Notes: generated by a model not told the origin, from the sequence alone. 64,000 nt of DNA from an uncultured Lachnospiraceae bacterium (GCA_947626395.1 CANQRU010000001.1:62001-126000); one strand, 5' to 3'; positions 35,668-44,887 are shown, counted from the stretch's first letter. A program made the numbers and translations.

Positions 35668-37819
35668 ACTGTCATCATTTAAGGAAATGCTGCGCGAGCG
35701 CCGCATTCAGATCATCAGCGGCGCTGGATTTCTTCTTGCGTCGCTGTTCATCATTTATCTGAGCTTCGCGACTTACGCCAATTACCGCCGGGAGCTGATC
35801 CGCTCGGAACAGGAAGAACTTCTGACTATGGCTGAGACCGTAGGGAAGAGTCTTGTCAACTATGTGGAGCAGGAGCTAAACAGTCTGGATCTGTATTTTG
35901 CAGCGCTGGAGATGGACATGGAGAATGACCGGGGATTTATCTGGCAGGCTGCCGAGGCATATCTGGAACAAAAAAACGGGCTTTACGACGCAGTGGTCTG
36001 TTATGCGGAAGACGGGAGCCGGCTTTATCAAAAAGGCGAGATCCATTTTGACGATGCGCAGGTCTTAGGTTCAGACGCAGCCGATCATACCGTTATCTGC
36101 GGCAAGCAGTTCTGCGACGGCGGCTGGTATGAAATGTTTCTGGCCCGCACCTGCCGTTTACGCGGCTCCGCCTGCACATTTATTTACGCCATGAACCTGG
36201 ACACTCTTTACTCCTACACCGTACAGCCGGTGCGCATCGGCGAGGGCGGCTACTCGGTTGTCAAGGACCGGGATCTCGCCATCATTATGCACCATGCCGC
36301 TAATCAGATCGGCATGGACGCCATTTACGACCGGGAAGAACGTTATCCTCAGCTGGATCTGACAGATCTGACCCGCTGGATCGAACTGCAGCGGACGCAG
36401 GAAGAAGGCTACGACATCATCAATTCCTACGTCTGGGACGATCCGAATCCGACTCCGGCTTTCCAGCGGCGCATTGTCGCCTATACCACGATCCATCTGC
36501 CCGGCGAAGACTGGATCGTCAATTCCACGCTGCCGTTCGAGGAATTGAACCAGCCGCTGAACAGCATGATCGTGCGTCTGCTCGTCATGAGCAGTCTGTT
36601 TCTTCTGCTTCTGGGTATATTCGTGTATATTACGACTCTGATCCGGCTGCGGGCCGAGAACCAGAAGAAAGAGATCGCCTACCTGAAAGAGATCAACGAA
36701 GGCATGGAACTGGTGCGGCGCAAGGAGGAAGAACTGCAGCACTATCAGCGGGTGCAGAGTATCGGTCAGATGAGCAGCCACATCGCCCACGAATTCAACA
36801 ATTATCTGACGCCGGTTATGGTATACGGTGAACTTCTGTCCGAAGACGAGACGCTGAGCGAAGAGGATCACGAACTGGTGAAAGGAATTTTGAATTCTGC
36901 CGGACAGGCTGCCGGTCTGTCGCGGAGACTGCTGGATTTCAGCCGTCAGGACTCCGGTAGCACACTCGGTACCCAGTGCCTGACAGAAGAAGTCCGGTCG
37001 GCGCTGGAGGTTATTCGGAGACTTGTGCCGGAAACGATCACATTTACATCAGAGATCGCAGACAAGCCTCTTTACATCCGCGGACGTGCCCAGATGGCGG
37101 AGCATCTGCTGATGAATCTGTGCAATAATGCGTTTCACGCTATGGAAAATGGCGGAACGCTGACGGTTCGGCTTGAGGAGGCGCACGGGTCCGCCGGCAT
37201 TCCGGAGGGCGACTGGGCTCTTCTTTCCGTTGCCGACACCGGATGCGGTATCAGCCGGGACGCGATGGACAAGATTTTCGAGCCCTTTTACACGACGAAG
37301 CGCAGCGGCAAAGGAACCGGGCTCGGCCTCTCCGTCGTTCAGAATACGGTGACCGCTCTCGGCGGCCATATCCGTGTGGAGAGTACGGAAGGATGCGGCA
37401 CGACCTTCTATCTGTATTTTCCGGAGACAGAACCGGAAGACAAGGCGGCCCGCCCGCTTGTCCGCCCCTCTGACCGCATTGTGGTCGTTGATGACGATCC
37501 GGAAGTTCTGAAAGCTGTCGGAGCGCTGCTTAAGGGTCTCCGCTGCAAAACCGAATGCTATAGCCACCCGGCCGCCGTCCTGTCCAAACTGCAGAGCCAG
37601 AAAGATTACTGCGACGTGCTGATCACCGACTATGCCATGCCCACGATGAACGGCCTGGAGCTGGCAGAGATCGTCCGCAAGCTGAATCCGTCCATCCGTC
37701 TGATCCTGATCAGCGGAATGGAGGATAAACGCTTTGAGTGGTATCTGAAAAATGAATTCATCGATGCGTTTATCCTGAAAAGCGAGCTGGCGGAGACGCT
37801 GACGAAGATTCTGAAATGA
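35651..37819 (+). CDS. Hybrid sensor histidine kinase with C-terminal receiver
   Basis: 722 residues. A membrane helix (about 17-42), an extracytoplasmic sensor domain of ~260 residues, and a second helix (about 305-330) are followed by a coiled coil, a dimerisation domain with phospho-histidine H380 (HIAHEFNNYL), an ATPase domain (MNLCNNAFHAM, DTGCGIS, GTGLGLS), and a receiver domain with D660 (LITDYAMP). The sensor resembles Cache-type ligand domains by position and size, not by a clear motif. Start at 35651 inside the response regulator gene. The extra receiver suggests a phosphorelay or autoregulation. Confidence 0.9.
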   Translation: MVKNSKLSSFKEMLRERRIQIISGAGFLLASLFIIYLSFATYANYRRELIRSEQEELLTMAETVGKSLVNYVEQELNSLDLYFAALEMDMENDRGFIWQAAEAYLEQKNGLYDAVVCYAEDGSRLYQKGEIHFDDAQVLGSDAADHTVICGKQFCDGGWYEMFLARTCRLRGSACTFIYAMNLDTLYSYTVQPVRIGEGGYSVVKDRDLAIIMHHAANQIGMDAIYDREERYPQLDLTDLTRWIELQRTQEEGYDIINSYVWDDPNPTPAFQRRIVAYTTIHLPGEDWIVNSTLPFEELNQPLNSMIVRLLVMSSLFLLLLGIFVYITTLIRLRAENQKKEIAYLKEINEGMELVRRKEEELQHYQRVQSIGQMSSHIAHEFNNYLTPVMVYGELLSEDETLSEEDHELVKGILNSAGQAAGLSRRLLDFSRQDSGSTLGTQCLTEEVRSALEVIRRLVPETITFTSEIADKPLYIRGRAQMAEHLLMNLCNNAFHAMENGGTLTVRLEEAHGSAGIPEGDWALLSVADTGCGISRDAMDKIFEPFYTTKRSGKGTGLGLSVVQNTVTALGGHIRVESTEGCGTTFYLYFPETEPEDKAARPLVRPSDRIVVVDDDPEVLKAVGALLKGLRCKTECYSHPAAVLSKLQSQKDYCDVLITDYAMPTMNGLELAEIVRKLNPSIRLILISGMEDKRFEWYLKNEFIDAFILKSELAETLTKILK

Positions 37820-37894
37820 GGCGGCGTCATCAAATTCCATGGAAAACCGTCATGCCGGGAGTGTGATGATAGGATCTTGATGCACACCACACTT

Positions 37895-39280
37895 TTAGTT
37901 CGACTTTCGTCCCATCCTGACTCTTAGCAGGAGAAGCGCAAAGGCCGCGCCGCAGGCTTCTCCAACCGGCAGGGCGCTGGCCAGGCCATTTTCCCCCGCA
38001 ATACGGTCCAGAAGGAACATAAACGGGATGTAGAAGACCAGCTCCCTGACCACGGCGTGCAGCAGGGTTCCGAAGCCGTCGCCCATGGCCTGCATGCAGT
38101 AGGACGTATGATAGTTGAGGAACTGGAACGGAGACGCCACGCAGCGGATCCGGATAAAGATAACGGCGAAGCCGATTGTGACAAGCGCCGCTTCCACGTC
38201 CCCGGCGGAAGTGCTTAAGAAGATCCGCACCAGTGGAGCCGCAAACGCCTGAAACAGCGCCAGGCTCAGCAGGGAGATTCCCAGACCATAGATCCGGGCC
38301 GTATTGATCGTGCTTTTCATCCGCTCCCGGTTGCCGGAGGAGAAGTTGTAGGCCACGATCGGAAGCATTCCCTGGCAGATGCCGATGTTGATGGCGTTGG
38401 GCAGGCGCTCTACCTTCATGACGATCCCCACCGCCGCCAGGGCCAGATCCCCGTGAACCGCCATCAGGGCGTTCAGGAAAATGTTGGCCACGTCGAACAG
38501 GCCCGTCAGGATCGCCGACGGCACGCCGACCGTAAAGACTCCCTTCACATCCGCCTGTTTCACGCCCCGGATGTCGGCAAAGCGGATACTTAAGGCAGAC
38601 GTCTTCGACACTTTATTCAGCATATACAGCATGTAGATGCAGGAAGCGATATTGGAGATCAGCGTCGCCAGCGCGGCGCCGAGTACCTTCAAGCCGTCGG
38701 GAAGCAGTACGAACATGAACAGCGGATCCAGCACCATATTCAGGATCCCGCCGCCGGACAGACCGATGCTGGCCTGTCTGGAATATCCCACATTTCTCAG
38801 AAGATGGGCGCCCATCATGGAAAGGATCGTGGGGAGACTGCCGGCCACCACTACCAGCCACACGTACTGTTTCGCGTAACCCATGGTGGATTCCGATGCG
38901 CCCAGAAGCTTCAGGATAGGCGTCATGAACAGCCCAATCAGCAGGGAATATGCCGCTGCAATGGCGATCGTGGCGTAGAAGCTGAACGCGCTGACCTTCT
39001 TCGCGTCCGCGTCCCTGCCGCTCCCGATCATCCTGGCTACCTGACTTCCGCCTCCGATGCCGAACAGATTGGAGAAGGCGATGGTCATCATGAACAGCGT
39101 GAATGCCACCGTCACCGCCGCCACCATGTAGGAATTGCCGGTGCGGCCGATGAAAAATGTATCAACCATATTGTAGATCAGATTGATCAGCTGGCTGATG
39201 ATCGTCGGTATGGCCATGGCCGCGATGGCCTTTGGCACCGGCATTGTTTCAAAAAGTTCTTTCTTGTCGTCTGTTTTCAT
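37895..39280 (-). CDS. MATE-family efflux transporter
   Basis: 461 residues with 12 predicted membrane segments in two similar halves, beginning PVPKAIAAMAIPTIISQLINLIYNMVDTFFIG, which is the common MATE start. MATE proteins export drugs or metabolites with Na+ or H+. The start at 39280 is used because AGAGGTGA lies 8 bp upstream; an earlier ATG at 39304 has no ribosome site. Single gene with its own promoter (39304-39332). Confidence 0.92.
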   Translation of the reverse strand: MKTDDKKELFETMPVPKAIAAMAIPTIISQLINLIYNMVDTFFIGRTGNSYMVAAVTVAFTLFMMTIAFSNLFGIGGGSQVARMIGSGRDADAKKVSAFSFYATIAIAAAYSLLIGLFMTPILKLLGASESTMGYAKQYVWLVVVAGSLPTILSMMGAHLLRNVGYSRQASIGLSGGGILNMVLDPLFMFVLLPDGLKVLGAALATLISNIASCIYMLYMLNKVSKTSALSIRFADIRGVKQADVKGVFTVGVPSAILTGLFDVANIFLNALMAVHGDLALAAVGIVMKVERLPNAINIGICQGMLPIVAYNFSSGNRERMKSTINTARIYGLGISLLSLALFQAFAAPLVRIFLSTSAGDVEAALVTIGFAVIFIRIRCVASPFQFLNYHTSYCMQAMGDGFGTLLHAVVRELVFYIPFMFLLDRIAGENGLASALPVGEACGAAFALLLLRVRMGRKSN

Positions 39281-39303
39281 AAGAATCACCTCTGTCTCAC
39301 ACA

Positions 39304-39332
39304 ACTATACTTTTTTGAAACGGTTCTGTCAA
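39304..39332 (-). promoter_or_regulatory. Promoter of the MATE gene
   Basis: On the minus strand, a perfect TTGACA (39327-39332) and TATAGT (39304-39309) with a 17-bp spacer. Confidence 0.78.
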
Positions 39333-39474
39333 TTCTCGGCGGGAATTTTTTGGTATTTTAAACAGATTGCCGGAGACCGGACATTCGTCAGATTCTGATC
39401 AGAAGAGTAGAAAATAGCCCATGGTTCGTTTTGGCGCAGCCTGTTTTGGTCCTGTCTGTTTTCAACAGAAACGC

Positions 39475-39503
39475 TTGATTACAGTGCAGGGAAAGGATAT
39501 AAT
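39475..39503 (+). promoter_or_regulatory. Promoter of the MNT/HEPN pair
   Basis: TTGATT (39475-39480) and TATAAT (39498-39503) with a 17-bp spacer, 38 bp before the nucleotidyltransferase start. Confidence 0.75.
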
Positions 39504-39541
39504 AGAAATGAAATTTCTGTCAGTATGGAGAGGGATATGAT

Positions 39542-39859
39542 ATGGAGTCGATGGAAAAGAAGCCAAATAAAACATATAATATTCCCGGCAGGGTTTGGGA
39601 AGATATTTCCTTCTATTCGCGAAAAAATGGAATCCGCAAAGTCATTTTGTTTGGTTCCCGTGCGAGGGGGACGCATACGGAGAGAAGCGATATTGACATT
39701 GCGGTGAGCGGCGGCGACTTTAAGACGTTCTATTGGGATATAAAGGAACAGGTTCATTCGCTCCTGACGTTTGACGTGGTCGATCTTAATTCGGGCATTT
39801 CTGATGAACTGAAAAGGGAAATTGAAAGGGATGGTGTAACGCTTTATGAAGAAGCTTGA
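39542..39859 (+). CDS. Minimal nucleotidyltransferase (MntA-like antitoxin)
   Basis: 105 residues with the polymerase-beta-type motif G38-S39-R-A-R-G followed by S49-D50-I51-D52 (GSRARGTHTERSDID). Such MNT proteins pair with HEPN proteins; in characterised cases the MNT adds AMP to the HEPN toxin and silences it. The gene overlaps the HEPN gene by 14 bp and has its own promoter. Composition is AT-richer than the flanks. Activity is inferred from motif and pairing. Confidence 0.85.
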   Translation: MESMEKKPNKTYNIPGRVWEDISFYSRKNGIRKVILFGSRARGTHTERSDIDIAVSGGDFKTFYWDIKEQVHSLLTFDVVDLNSGISDELKREIERDGVTLYEEA

Positions 39860-40253
39860 TAATTTTTCCAGATGTCTGAGCGTGCTGCAGCATGCAGATT
39901 TCGCCGCTGCGGACAATGATGAAATCTACAGAACCGGCGTGATCGGACAGTTTAACCTGACCTTTGAACTTGCCTGGAAAGCATTGCAGGCAGTTCTGAG
40001 AATGCACGGCGCAGTGGGGGCAGAGACCGGTTCTCCCAGAGAGATCCTGCAGCTTGGCTATAAACTGGGTTTTCTGGATGACTCCGCCGTATGGCTTGCC
40101 ATGCTGAAACAGCGCAATAGTTTGGCTCATATTTACGACGAAAATAATGCGGACGAAATGATCCTGCTTATTCGCGACAGCTTTATACCTGCGTTTCTTG
40201 TATTGGAGAAGACGCTGCGGGATAAGTTCGAGGAAGCTGAAGGGAATTTCTGA
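39846..40253 (+). CDS. HI0074-type HEPN protein (toxin-like partner)
   Basis: 135 helical residues of the nucleotidyltransferase-substrate-binding (HI0074) family, a HEPN subgroup. The HEPN RNase motif R-x4-H is R90 to H95 (RNSLAH). The block FNLTFELAWKALQ is typical of the family. Overlaps the MNT gene by 14 bp, implying coupled translation. Together they form a probable type VII-like toxin-antitoxin pair; some HI0074 proteins have no shown RNase activity. Confidence 0.82.
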   Translation: MKKLDNFSRCLSVLQHADFAAADNDEIYRTGVIGQFNLTFELAWKALQAVLRMHGAVGAETGSPREILQLGYKLGFLDDSAVWLAMLKQRNSLAHIYDENNADEMILLIRDSFIPAFLVLEKTLRDKFEEAEGNF

Positions 40254-40297
40254 TCTGCGATATACAGCTTCCGGAAATGAGAAAACCGCGGCAGAAT

Positions 40298-41308
40298 TCA
40301 GCCGCGCGGCAGCAGGATGAGGCTGCGTCGGCCGTTCTCTTCGATGGCACGGAGTCGGATGAGACCGTAGACTTCTGAAAGGGCAGCTTCCATATCGGGG
40401 AGACTGTCCGTGTCGGGATGCAGAATGGTGGTGCAGACGCCGTCCTTCAGAAGTACCAGGCGGCTGCAGTATTCCAGAGCAAGCTGCGGGTCGTGAAGTG
40501 TGACAAGGGCGGCTTTGCCGGAGAACGCAGTTCGTCTATCAGGGCTGTCTTCGGACAAGGTGCTGCCATCAGAGCAGGACATATCCTGTCCGCGTATGAT
40601 CTCCGTCAGCAGCTCCATGATCCGGTGCCGGTGCGGGAAATCCAGGGAGCTTTCCGGTTCGTCCAGAAGAAGCAGGGAAGCGTCCTCCACGATCGTGCGG
40701 GCCAGGATGCAGAGCTGCTTCTGGCCCTCGCTGAGCGTCTGGTAGTCCTGTTCGGCGTAAGATTCCATGCCCACGGCGCGAAGCGCCCCGCGGGCTTTTT
40801 CTTTTTGTGCGCGGGACGGCTGCTCCAGCAGGCCGAGTACCGGATTAAAGCCCATCAGAACCACGTCGGTCACCGGCATGGAGATTCCGATGCCGCTGCG
40901 CTGGGGAATGTAGCTGATCTGTCTCGCCAGCTGGCGGGAAGTCATCTGCTCCAGCGGCTGGCCATTTAAGAGGCAGGAGCCGGTAAATGGCAGCTGGCGG
41001 CAGAGCGCTCGCAGAAGCGTCGTTTTGCCGCAGCCGTTGGGTCCCAGAAGGCCGGTGATCTCGCCCTGTTTCGCACAGAAGGAGACGTCCTTCAGGATCG
41101 TAGAGCGGCCGTAGCCGGCGCTTAGGGAGGATACCCGGAGGCAGATGGGAGATTCAGCGGGTTCGGTTGATTCAGCTATTTCAGCTGCCAAGGTGTTATG
41201 GCTGGAAACGGAGCCCTGTATTGAACGAAGATCCGTCCGGCGTTGTGAAGACGATGTCTGCCGGAATACGGTGTTTATTGAGGAATTCCTGTGTATGTTA
41301 TTCGACAT
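40298..41308 (-). CDS. FecE/BtuD-type ABC transporter ATPase
   Basis: 336 residues: Walker A GPNGCGKTT, signature LSEGQKQLCILAR, Walker B LLLLDEPESSLD. It is the ATPase of an importer for iron-siderophore, haem, cobalamin or molybdate-type substrates. The start at 41308 follows GGAGG by 8 bp and overlaps the permease stop. The first ~55 residues (Ser/Asn/Arg/Thr-rich) precede the usual N-terminus and are not part of the fold. Another insertion near residues 245-265 (CSDGSTLSEDSPDRRTAF) sits before the switch region. Confidence 0.88.
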   Translation of the reverse strand: MSNNIHRNSSINTVFRQTSSSQRRTDLRSIQGSVSSHNTLAAEIAESTEPAESPICLRVSSLSAGYGRSTILKDVSFCAKQGEITGLLGPNGCGKTTLLRALCRQLPFTGSCLLNGQPLEQMTSRQLARQISYIPQRSGIGISMPVTDVVLMGFNPVLGLLEQPSRAQKEKARGALRAVGMESYAEQDYQTLSEGQKQLCILARTIVEDASLLLLDEPESSLDFPHRHRIMELLTEIIRGQDMSCSDGSTLSEDSPDRRTAFSGKAALVTLHDPQLALEYCSRLVLLKDGVCTTILHPDTDSLPDMEAALSEVYGLIRLRAIEENGRRSLILLPRG

Positions 41309-42461
41309 GTCTGCCGCCTCCATTTCCGCTCATGATCAGGTACAGTAAAAACGGCGCGCCCAGAAGCGATGTGAAAATGCTCACCGGCAGCTCAGACGCG
41401 GCAACAGTACGGGCCAGAATGTCGGCCACGGTCAGCAGAATGCCACCAAGAAGGCCGCTTAAAGTTAATGTGTGCAGCCGGTTATCGCGCGTCAGAAGCC
41501 GGGCGATGTGCGGGGCCAGCAGGCCGATGAAGCTGATGACGCCAGTGACGCTGATCACGGAGGCGACTACCAGGGTGGCCAGCAGCAGGACCAGCAGGCG
41601 CATCCGCCCGACGGGCACGCCAAGCATCCGGGCTTCCGCTTCATCTACCGACAGAAGAATGATCTGGCGGTGGAGCAGGAAGAGACCGATCAAGCCGATG
41701 ACGCATACGGCGCAGTAAAATGGGATCCGGCTCAGCGTGATCGCGTTTAAGCTGCCCATGATCCAGTATTCGATGGAGGCCAGCTGGCGCTCCGGGTCGG
41801 CGGTTAATTTCAGAACCATGAGAACGGTCTGGGCCAGAGAATGGACCGCGATGCCGGCCAGGACGATGCTGCCGCTGCCGGCGGCAGAAGCCAGCCCAAG
41901 GGCAATTCCTACAGCCAGCAGGCCGCCCGCGAAGGCGGAGAGCGTGACCGCAGCGGCCGACGCCGGAAGAAACAGGATCGCGAAAGCGGCACCGGCGCTG
42001 GCGCCGGAGGAAACGCCGATCATATCCGGCGCGGCCAGAGGATTGCGGAACACGGTCTGGAACACGAAGCCGGCCGCGCCCAGGGCAAAACCGCCAAGGA
42101 CGGCCATAAGTGTCCGGGGGATCCGAAGCGTTAAGAGAACCTGAAGCTGCATGGCGTCACCTGCGAGGATTTTCCCCAGAGAGAGCGGATATTTTCCGGC
42201 CAGCAGGGAGATGACGCAGGCGGTGAGAAGCAGAAGAGCAGAGAGATACGTAGCGAGGCTGAGATGATCATAGCTACGCCGTATCGTGTATCCCAGGCTG
42301 TGTTGCGCAGATTCACAGGACGCTGAATCAGAGCCGCCGGATACCGGAGCATGCAATGCGGCAGAATCAGGCCGGTCTATCTGCGAATGCGGAAGACTGT
42401 CCTGATTCTGTGCTGCGGGGTGCGTATTCTGTTTGGCGTTTTGCCTCTGTTTTGTACGCAT
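41298..42461 (-). CDS. FecCD-family ABC transporter permease
   Basis: 387 residues. After a polar N-terminal extension of ~65 residues (many Gln, Asn, Ser, His), about 9-10 membrane segments follow with the FecCD blocks LRIPRTLMAVLGGFALGAAGFVFQ, NPLAAPDMIGVSSGA and GLLAPHIARLLT. Transports metal-chelate or oxyanion-type substrates delivered by a lipoprotein. Lies between the binding protein and ATPase genes; overlaps the ATPase gene by 11 bp. The long extension resembles that of the ATPase in style. Confidence 0.88.
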   Translation of the reverse strand: MRTKQRQNAKQNTHPAAQNQDSLPHSQIDRPDSAALHAPVSGGSDSASCESAQHSLGYTIRRSYDHLSLATYLSALLLLTACVISLLAGKYPLSLGKILAGDAMQLQVLLTLRIPRTLMAVLGGFALGAAGFVFQTVFRNPLAAPDMIGVSSGASAGAAFAILFLPASAAAVTLSAFAGGLLAVGIALGLASAAGSGSIVLAGIAVHSLAQTVLMVLKLTADPERQLASIEYWIMGSLNAITLSRIPFYCAVCVIGLIGLFLLHRQIILLSVDEAEARMLGVPVGRMRLLVLLLATLVVASVISVTGVISFIGLLAPHIARLLTRDNRLHTLTLSGLLGGILLTVADILARTVAASELPVSIFTSLLGAPFLLYLIMSGNGGGRHVE

Positions 42462-42598
42462 ATCGGATCCTCTGGTTTCTCTGATTTTTGATGTTTTGAA
42501 TCTTCTCTTTATTATCGCTGCTTCAAGAATTTCAGGATAATCTGCCTGAAGCTGTATTTCGAAAGCAGTTCATTTTCGAATTTTGCCGTAAGCGGCGG

Positions 42599-43861
42599 TT
42601 ATTCCGCCGCGCTGTACAGATTCTCCATATCCGGCGTGAATCCATAGAACGTTTCATAATACTCTGTCGCGGCTTGTTTCCAGTTATCTGCCGGATAGTT
42701 ATCCGGGTGAATGACGCTGGCCAGCCACATGCTTCCCAGGATACTGCTGGGGACAGGGCTGTCCCAGGATTCGATGGCATTGGGGAACTGGTATACATTT
42801 CCGCTTGCGACGGCTTTCAGGCCTTTCAGATTCTCGTCTTCCAGGACCGAGTCCACAGTGTACTCCGCGTCGGCGGCTAGGATGATGTAGTCCGGATCCC
42901 ACGCCAGAAGCTGCTCATAGGAAATGTCCGCCCAGTAATCGTCGGTGATTTCTGCGGCCGCGTTCGCGCCGGCGGCCTGCTCGATCAGGCTGTTCTGGTA
43001 CATGGCCGGACCGGCCACAGCCAGAAGGGAACTGTTGCTGGCAAGGTACACCGTAGGAGCGGACGCCGCGTCGATGCCGGACAATGCTTCTGTTAAAGGA
43101 TCCAGCTTCTTATCATGGAAAGCCAGAAGCTCATTGGCGCGGTCAGTCGTATTCGTGGCGGTTCCCAGAATAGTCACAGCCTCTTCCAGAAGAGCCTTGT
43201 CCTCCGGGTTCACGGCGATGACGGTCATGTCCAGCTCCTCCAGCGAAGGAATGACGTCCTTCAGCTTGGCCGGAAGCACGATCAGATCCGGTTCGAGAGC
43301 GGCGCAGCCTTCCAGATCGAATTCTTTGGCGGTGCCGACGCTGGGCAGATCGATGACCTCGGGGGCGCTTAGATGATAAATGCTGCGGCTTTTCGCCTTG
43401 GCCTCGATGCCGACCAGCTTGTCCTTAAGTCCCAGCGCGATCAGCAGACTGGTGGAAATGTAGTAGCCGCTGACCAGAGTTTCCGGTTCTTCCGCGATGA
43501 CAACCTCACGGCCTATCTGATCTATGACGGTTACGGGATAGGTTACCGCGGCTGCCGGGGCTTCGTCAGAAAGATTTCCGGCAGAGTTTTCCGCCGCCGC
43601 GTTGGCCGGAGCGGTGGTTTCGGCTTCCTTTTCTTCTGCTTTGTCCGATGATTCAGACGCAGAATCCGCTTCGGCAGTTTCTGCTTTGGTGATTTCCGCT
43701 GCGGAAGTTTCGGCTCCCGTAGTTTCCGCGGCAGTTGTCTCCGCAGCAGCAGTCTCCGCAGCCGTTGTTGCAGCGGAAGTGGAAGTCTGGTTCCCCGCAT
43801 CGCCGCAGCCGGCCAGAAGGATCATGGCTGCTGACAGTACAATTGCAAGTGTTCGTCTCAT
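42599..43861 (-). CDS. ABC transporter substrate-binding lipoprotein (FecB/BtuF-type)
   Basis: 420 residues. A lipoprotein signal peptide ends in LLAGC (Cys19). A linker of ~75 residues made of Ala/Glu/Thr repeats (AAAETTAAETTGAETSAAEITKAE in part) follows, then a two-lobed binding domain beginning VIDQIGREVVIAEEPETLVSGYY. First gene of the importer operon; AGGAG lies upstream and a perfect promoter at 43904-43932. Ligand not readable. Confidence 0.88.
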   Translation of the reverse strand: MRRTLAIVLSAAMILLAGCGDAGNQTSTSAATTAAETAAAETTAAETTGAETSAAEITKAETAEADSASESSDKAEEKEAETTAPANAAAENSAGNLSDEAPAAAVTYPVTVIDQIGREVVIAEEPETLVSGYYISTSLLIALGLKDKLVGIEAKAKSRSIYHLSAPEVIDLPSVGTAKEFDLEGCAALEPDLIVLPAKLKDVIPSLEELDMTVIAVNPEDKALLEEAVTILGTATNTTDRANELLAFHDKKLDPLTEALSGIDAASAPTVYLASNSSLLAVAGPAMYQNSLIEQAAGANAAAEITDDYWADISYEQLLAWDPDYIILAADAEYTVDSVLEDENLKGLKAVASGNVYQFPNAIESWDSPVPSSILGSMWLASVIHPDNYPADNWKQAATEYYETFYGFTPDMENLYSAAE

Positions 43862-43903
43862 AAGTAAATCTCCTAATCGTTATAGTTTCAGAACAACAAC
43901 GAT

Positions 43904-43932
43904 ATTCTAGCAGTCAGACGGTGATCTGTCAA
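43904..43932 (-). promoter_or_regulatory. Promoter of the FecCD-type importer operon
   Basis: On the minus strand, TTGACA (43927-43932) and TAGAAT (43904-43909) with a 17-bp spacer. No clear Fur or ModE box is seen nearby. Confidence 0.78.
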
Positions 43933-44156
43933 TAAGAATAGAACATGCAGCTTTATTTGGAAGAATTTATCTGCCCCAATCTGTAAGGAAATGGCAGATG
44001 GAATGCAGAGACTCTTTCGAGGCGGAGATATGTTCTGAAATGCGGCTTCTGGTTATGAGCGTGCAGCGTGCGACGGTACAGTATAAATAAAAAGGGGTTG
44101 TTTTTATGTGCCTCTTCATTTATGATAGGATAAGAACAGAAAGGCGGGACAGACAG

Positions 44157-44597
44157 ATGAAAGAATATTATTTCTTCGGCTGGGCAACGGCGGACGCTCC
44201 GGCGGTCACGAATACCTATCCAGGGATCGCGACTCCGAGGGATCTTTATGACGCGCTTACGGACGTCTGGTGCGCGGAGACATGCTCGCCGCGGATGCGC
44301 GATAACTGGAGCTAGGCGAACCGGACGCTGGGGCAGTGCTCGATCACGGCCTTTCTCGCGCAGGATATCTTTGGCGGGAAGGTCTACGGCGTTCCGCTGC
44401 CGAACGGACGGTTCCATTGCTATAATGAGGCCGGGGGCCGCGTGTTCGACCTGACAAGCGAGCAGTTCGGGGATGCGGATCTGTCCTATGAGAATAACCC
44501 GGAGCAGTTCCGCGAGGTGCATTTCGCGGATCCGGATAAAAAAATGCGGTACGAATATCTGAAGCGGATGCTGCTGGAGCGGCAGCGGGGGCGGTAG
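44157..44597 (+). pseudogene. YunG-like gene interrupted by one in-frame amber codon
   Basis: The frame opening at 44157 (MKEYYFFGWATADAP) stops at TAG 44313-44315. The same frame then continues without a shift as ANRTLGQCSITAFLAQDIFGG to a second TAG at 44595, 146 codons in all. The part after the stop keeps the YunG-family blocks GQCSITAFLAQDIFGG, HCYNEAGGRVFDLTSEQFG and KRMLLERQRG. Relatives have Glu-Asn-like residues at this point (recalled, not checked), so a GAG to TAG change is the simplest explanation. AAGGCGGG precedes the ATG. Function of the family is unknown. Confidence 0.7.
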
Positions 44598-44696
44598 AAT
44601 AGTGCGGGGCGTGCCGGATATCGAAGAGTGAATCGGCGGCAGAGTAGTGGAAGTGTCAGGCGCAGACAGTGGTGCGCGAAGTGCGCGTTGCAGTGT

Positions 44697-44775
44697 ATTT
44701 CCATGCGAACGAAGCGCCAGTGACGCCTTGTTCGTATTTTCATGCAAGCAAGGCACCAGTGACGTCTTGCCTGTA
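44697..44775 (-). repeat. Dispersed hairpin repeat, tandem copies E1 and E2
   Basis: Two minus-strand units (44697-44736 and 44737-44775), period about 39-40 bp. Both carry CGTCACTGG, returning arms GTTCG and GCTTG, and tails GCATGGAAAT and GCATGAAAAT. They lie between the YunG-like pseudogene and the molybdenum hydroxylase genes. Confidence 0.78.
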
Positions 44776-44887
44776 TTGCAGGCAACGCATGGATGCAGCA
44801 TCGATGTATGATAGATAGAAAAAATATGGACAATAATGGGTGGTGTACAACAGGAGTGTATGCGGGCAGGATCAAAAGGAGACGTGG

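Noticed and set aside
44313-44315. Pyrrolysine or other recoding at the amber codon
   Set aside because: No pyl genes or downstream insertion element are visible, and a one-base change from a sense codon is simpler. Kept as a pseudogene, with readthrough as a remote option.
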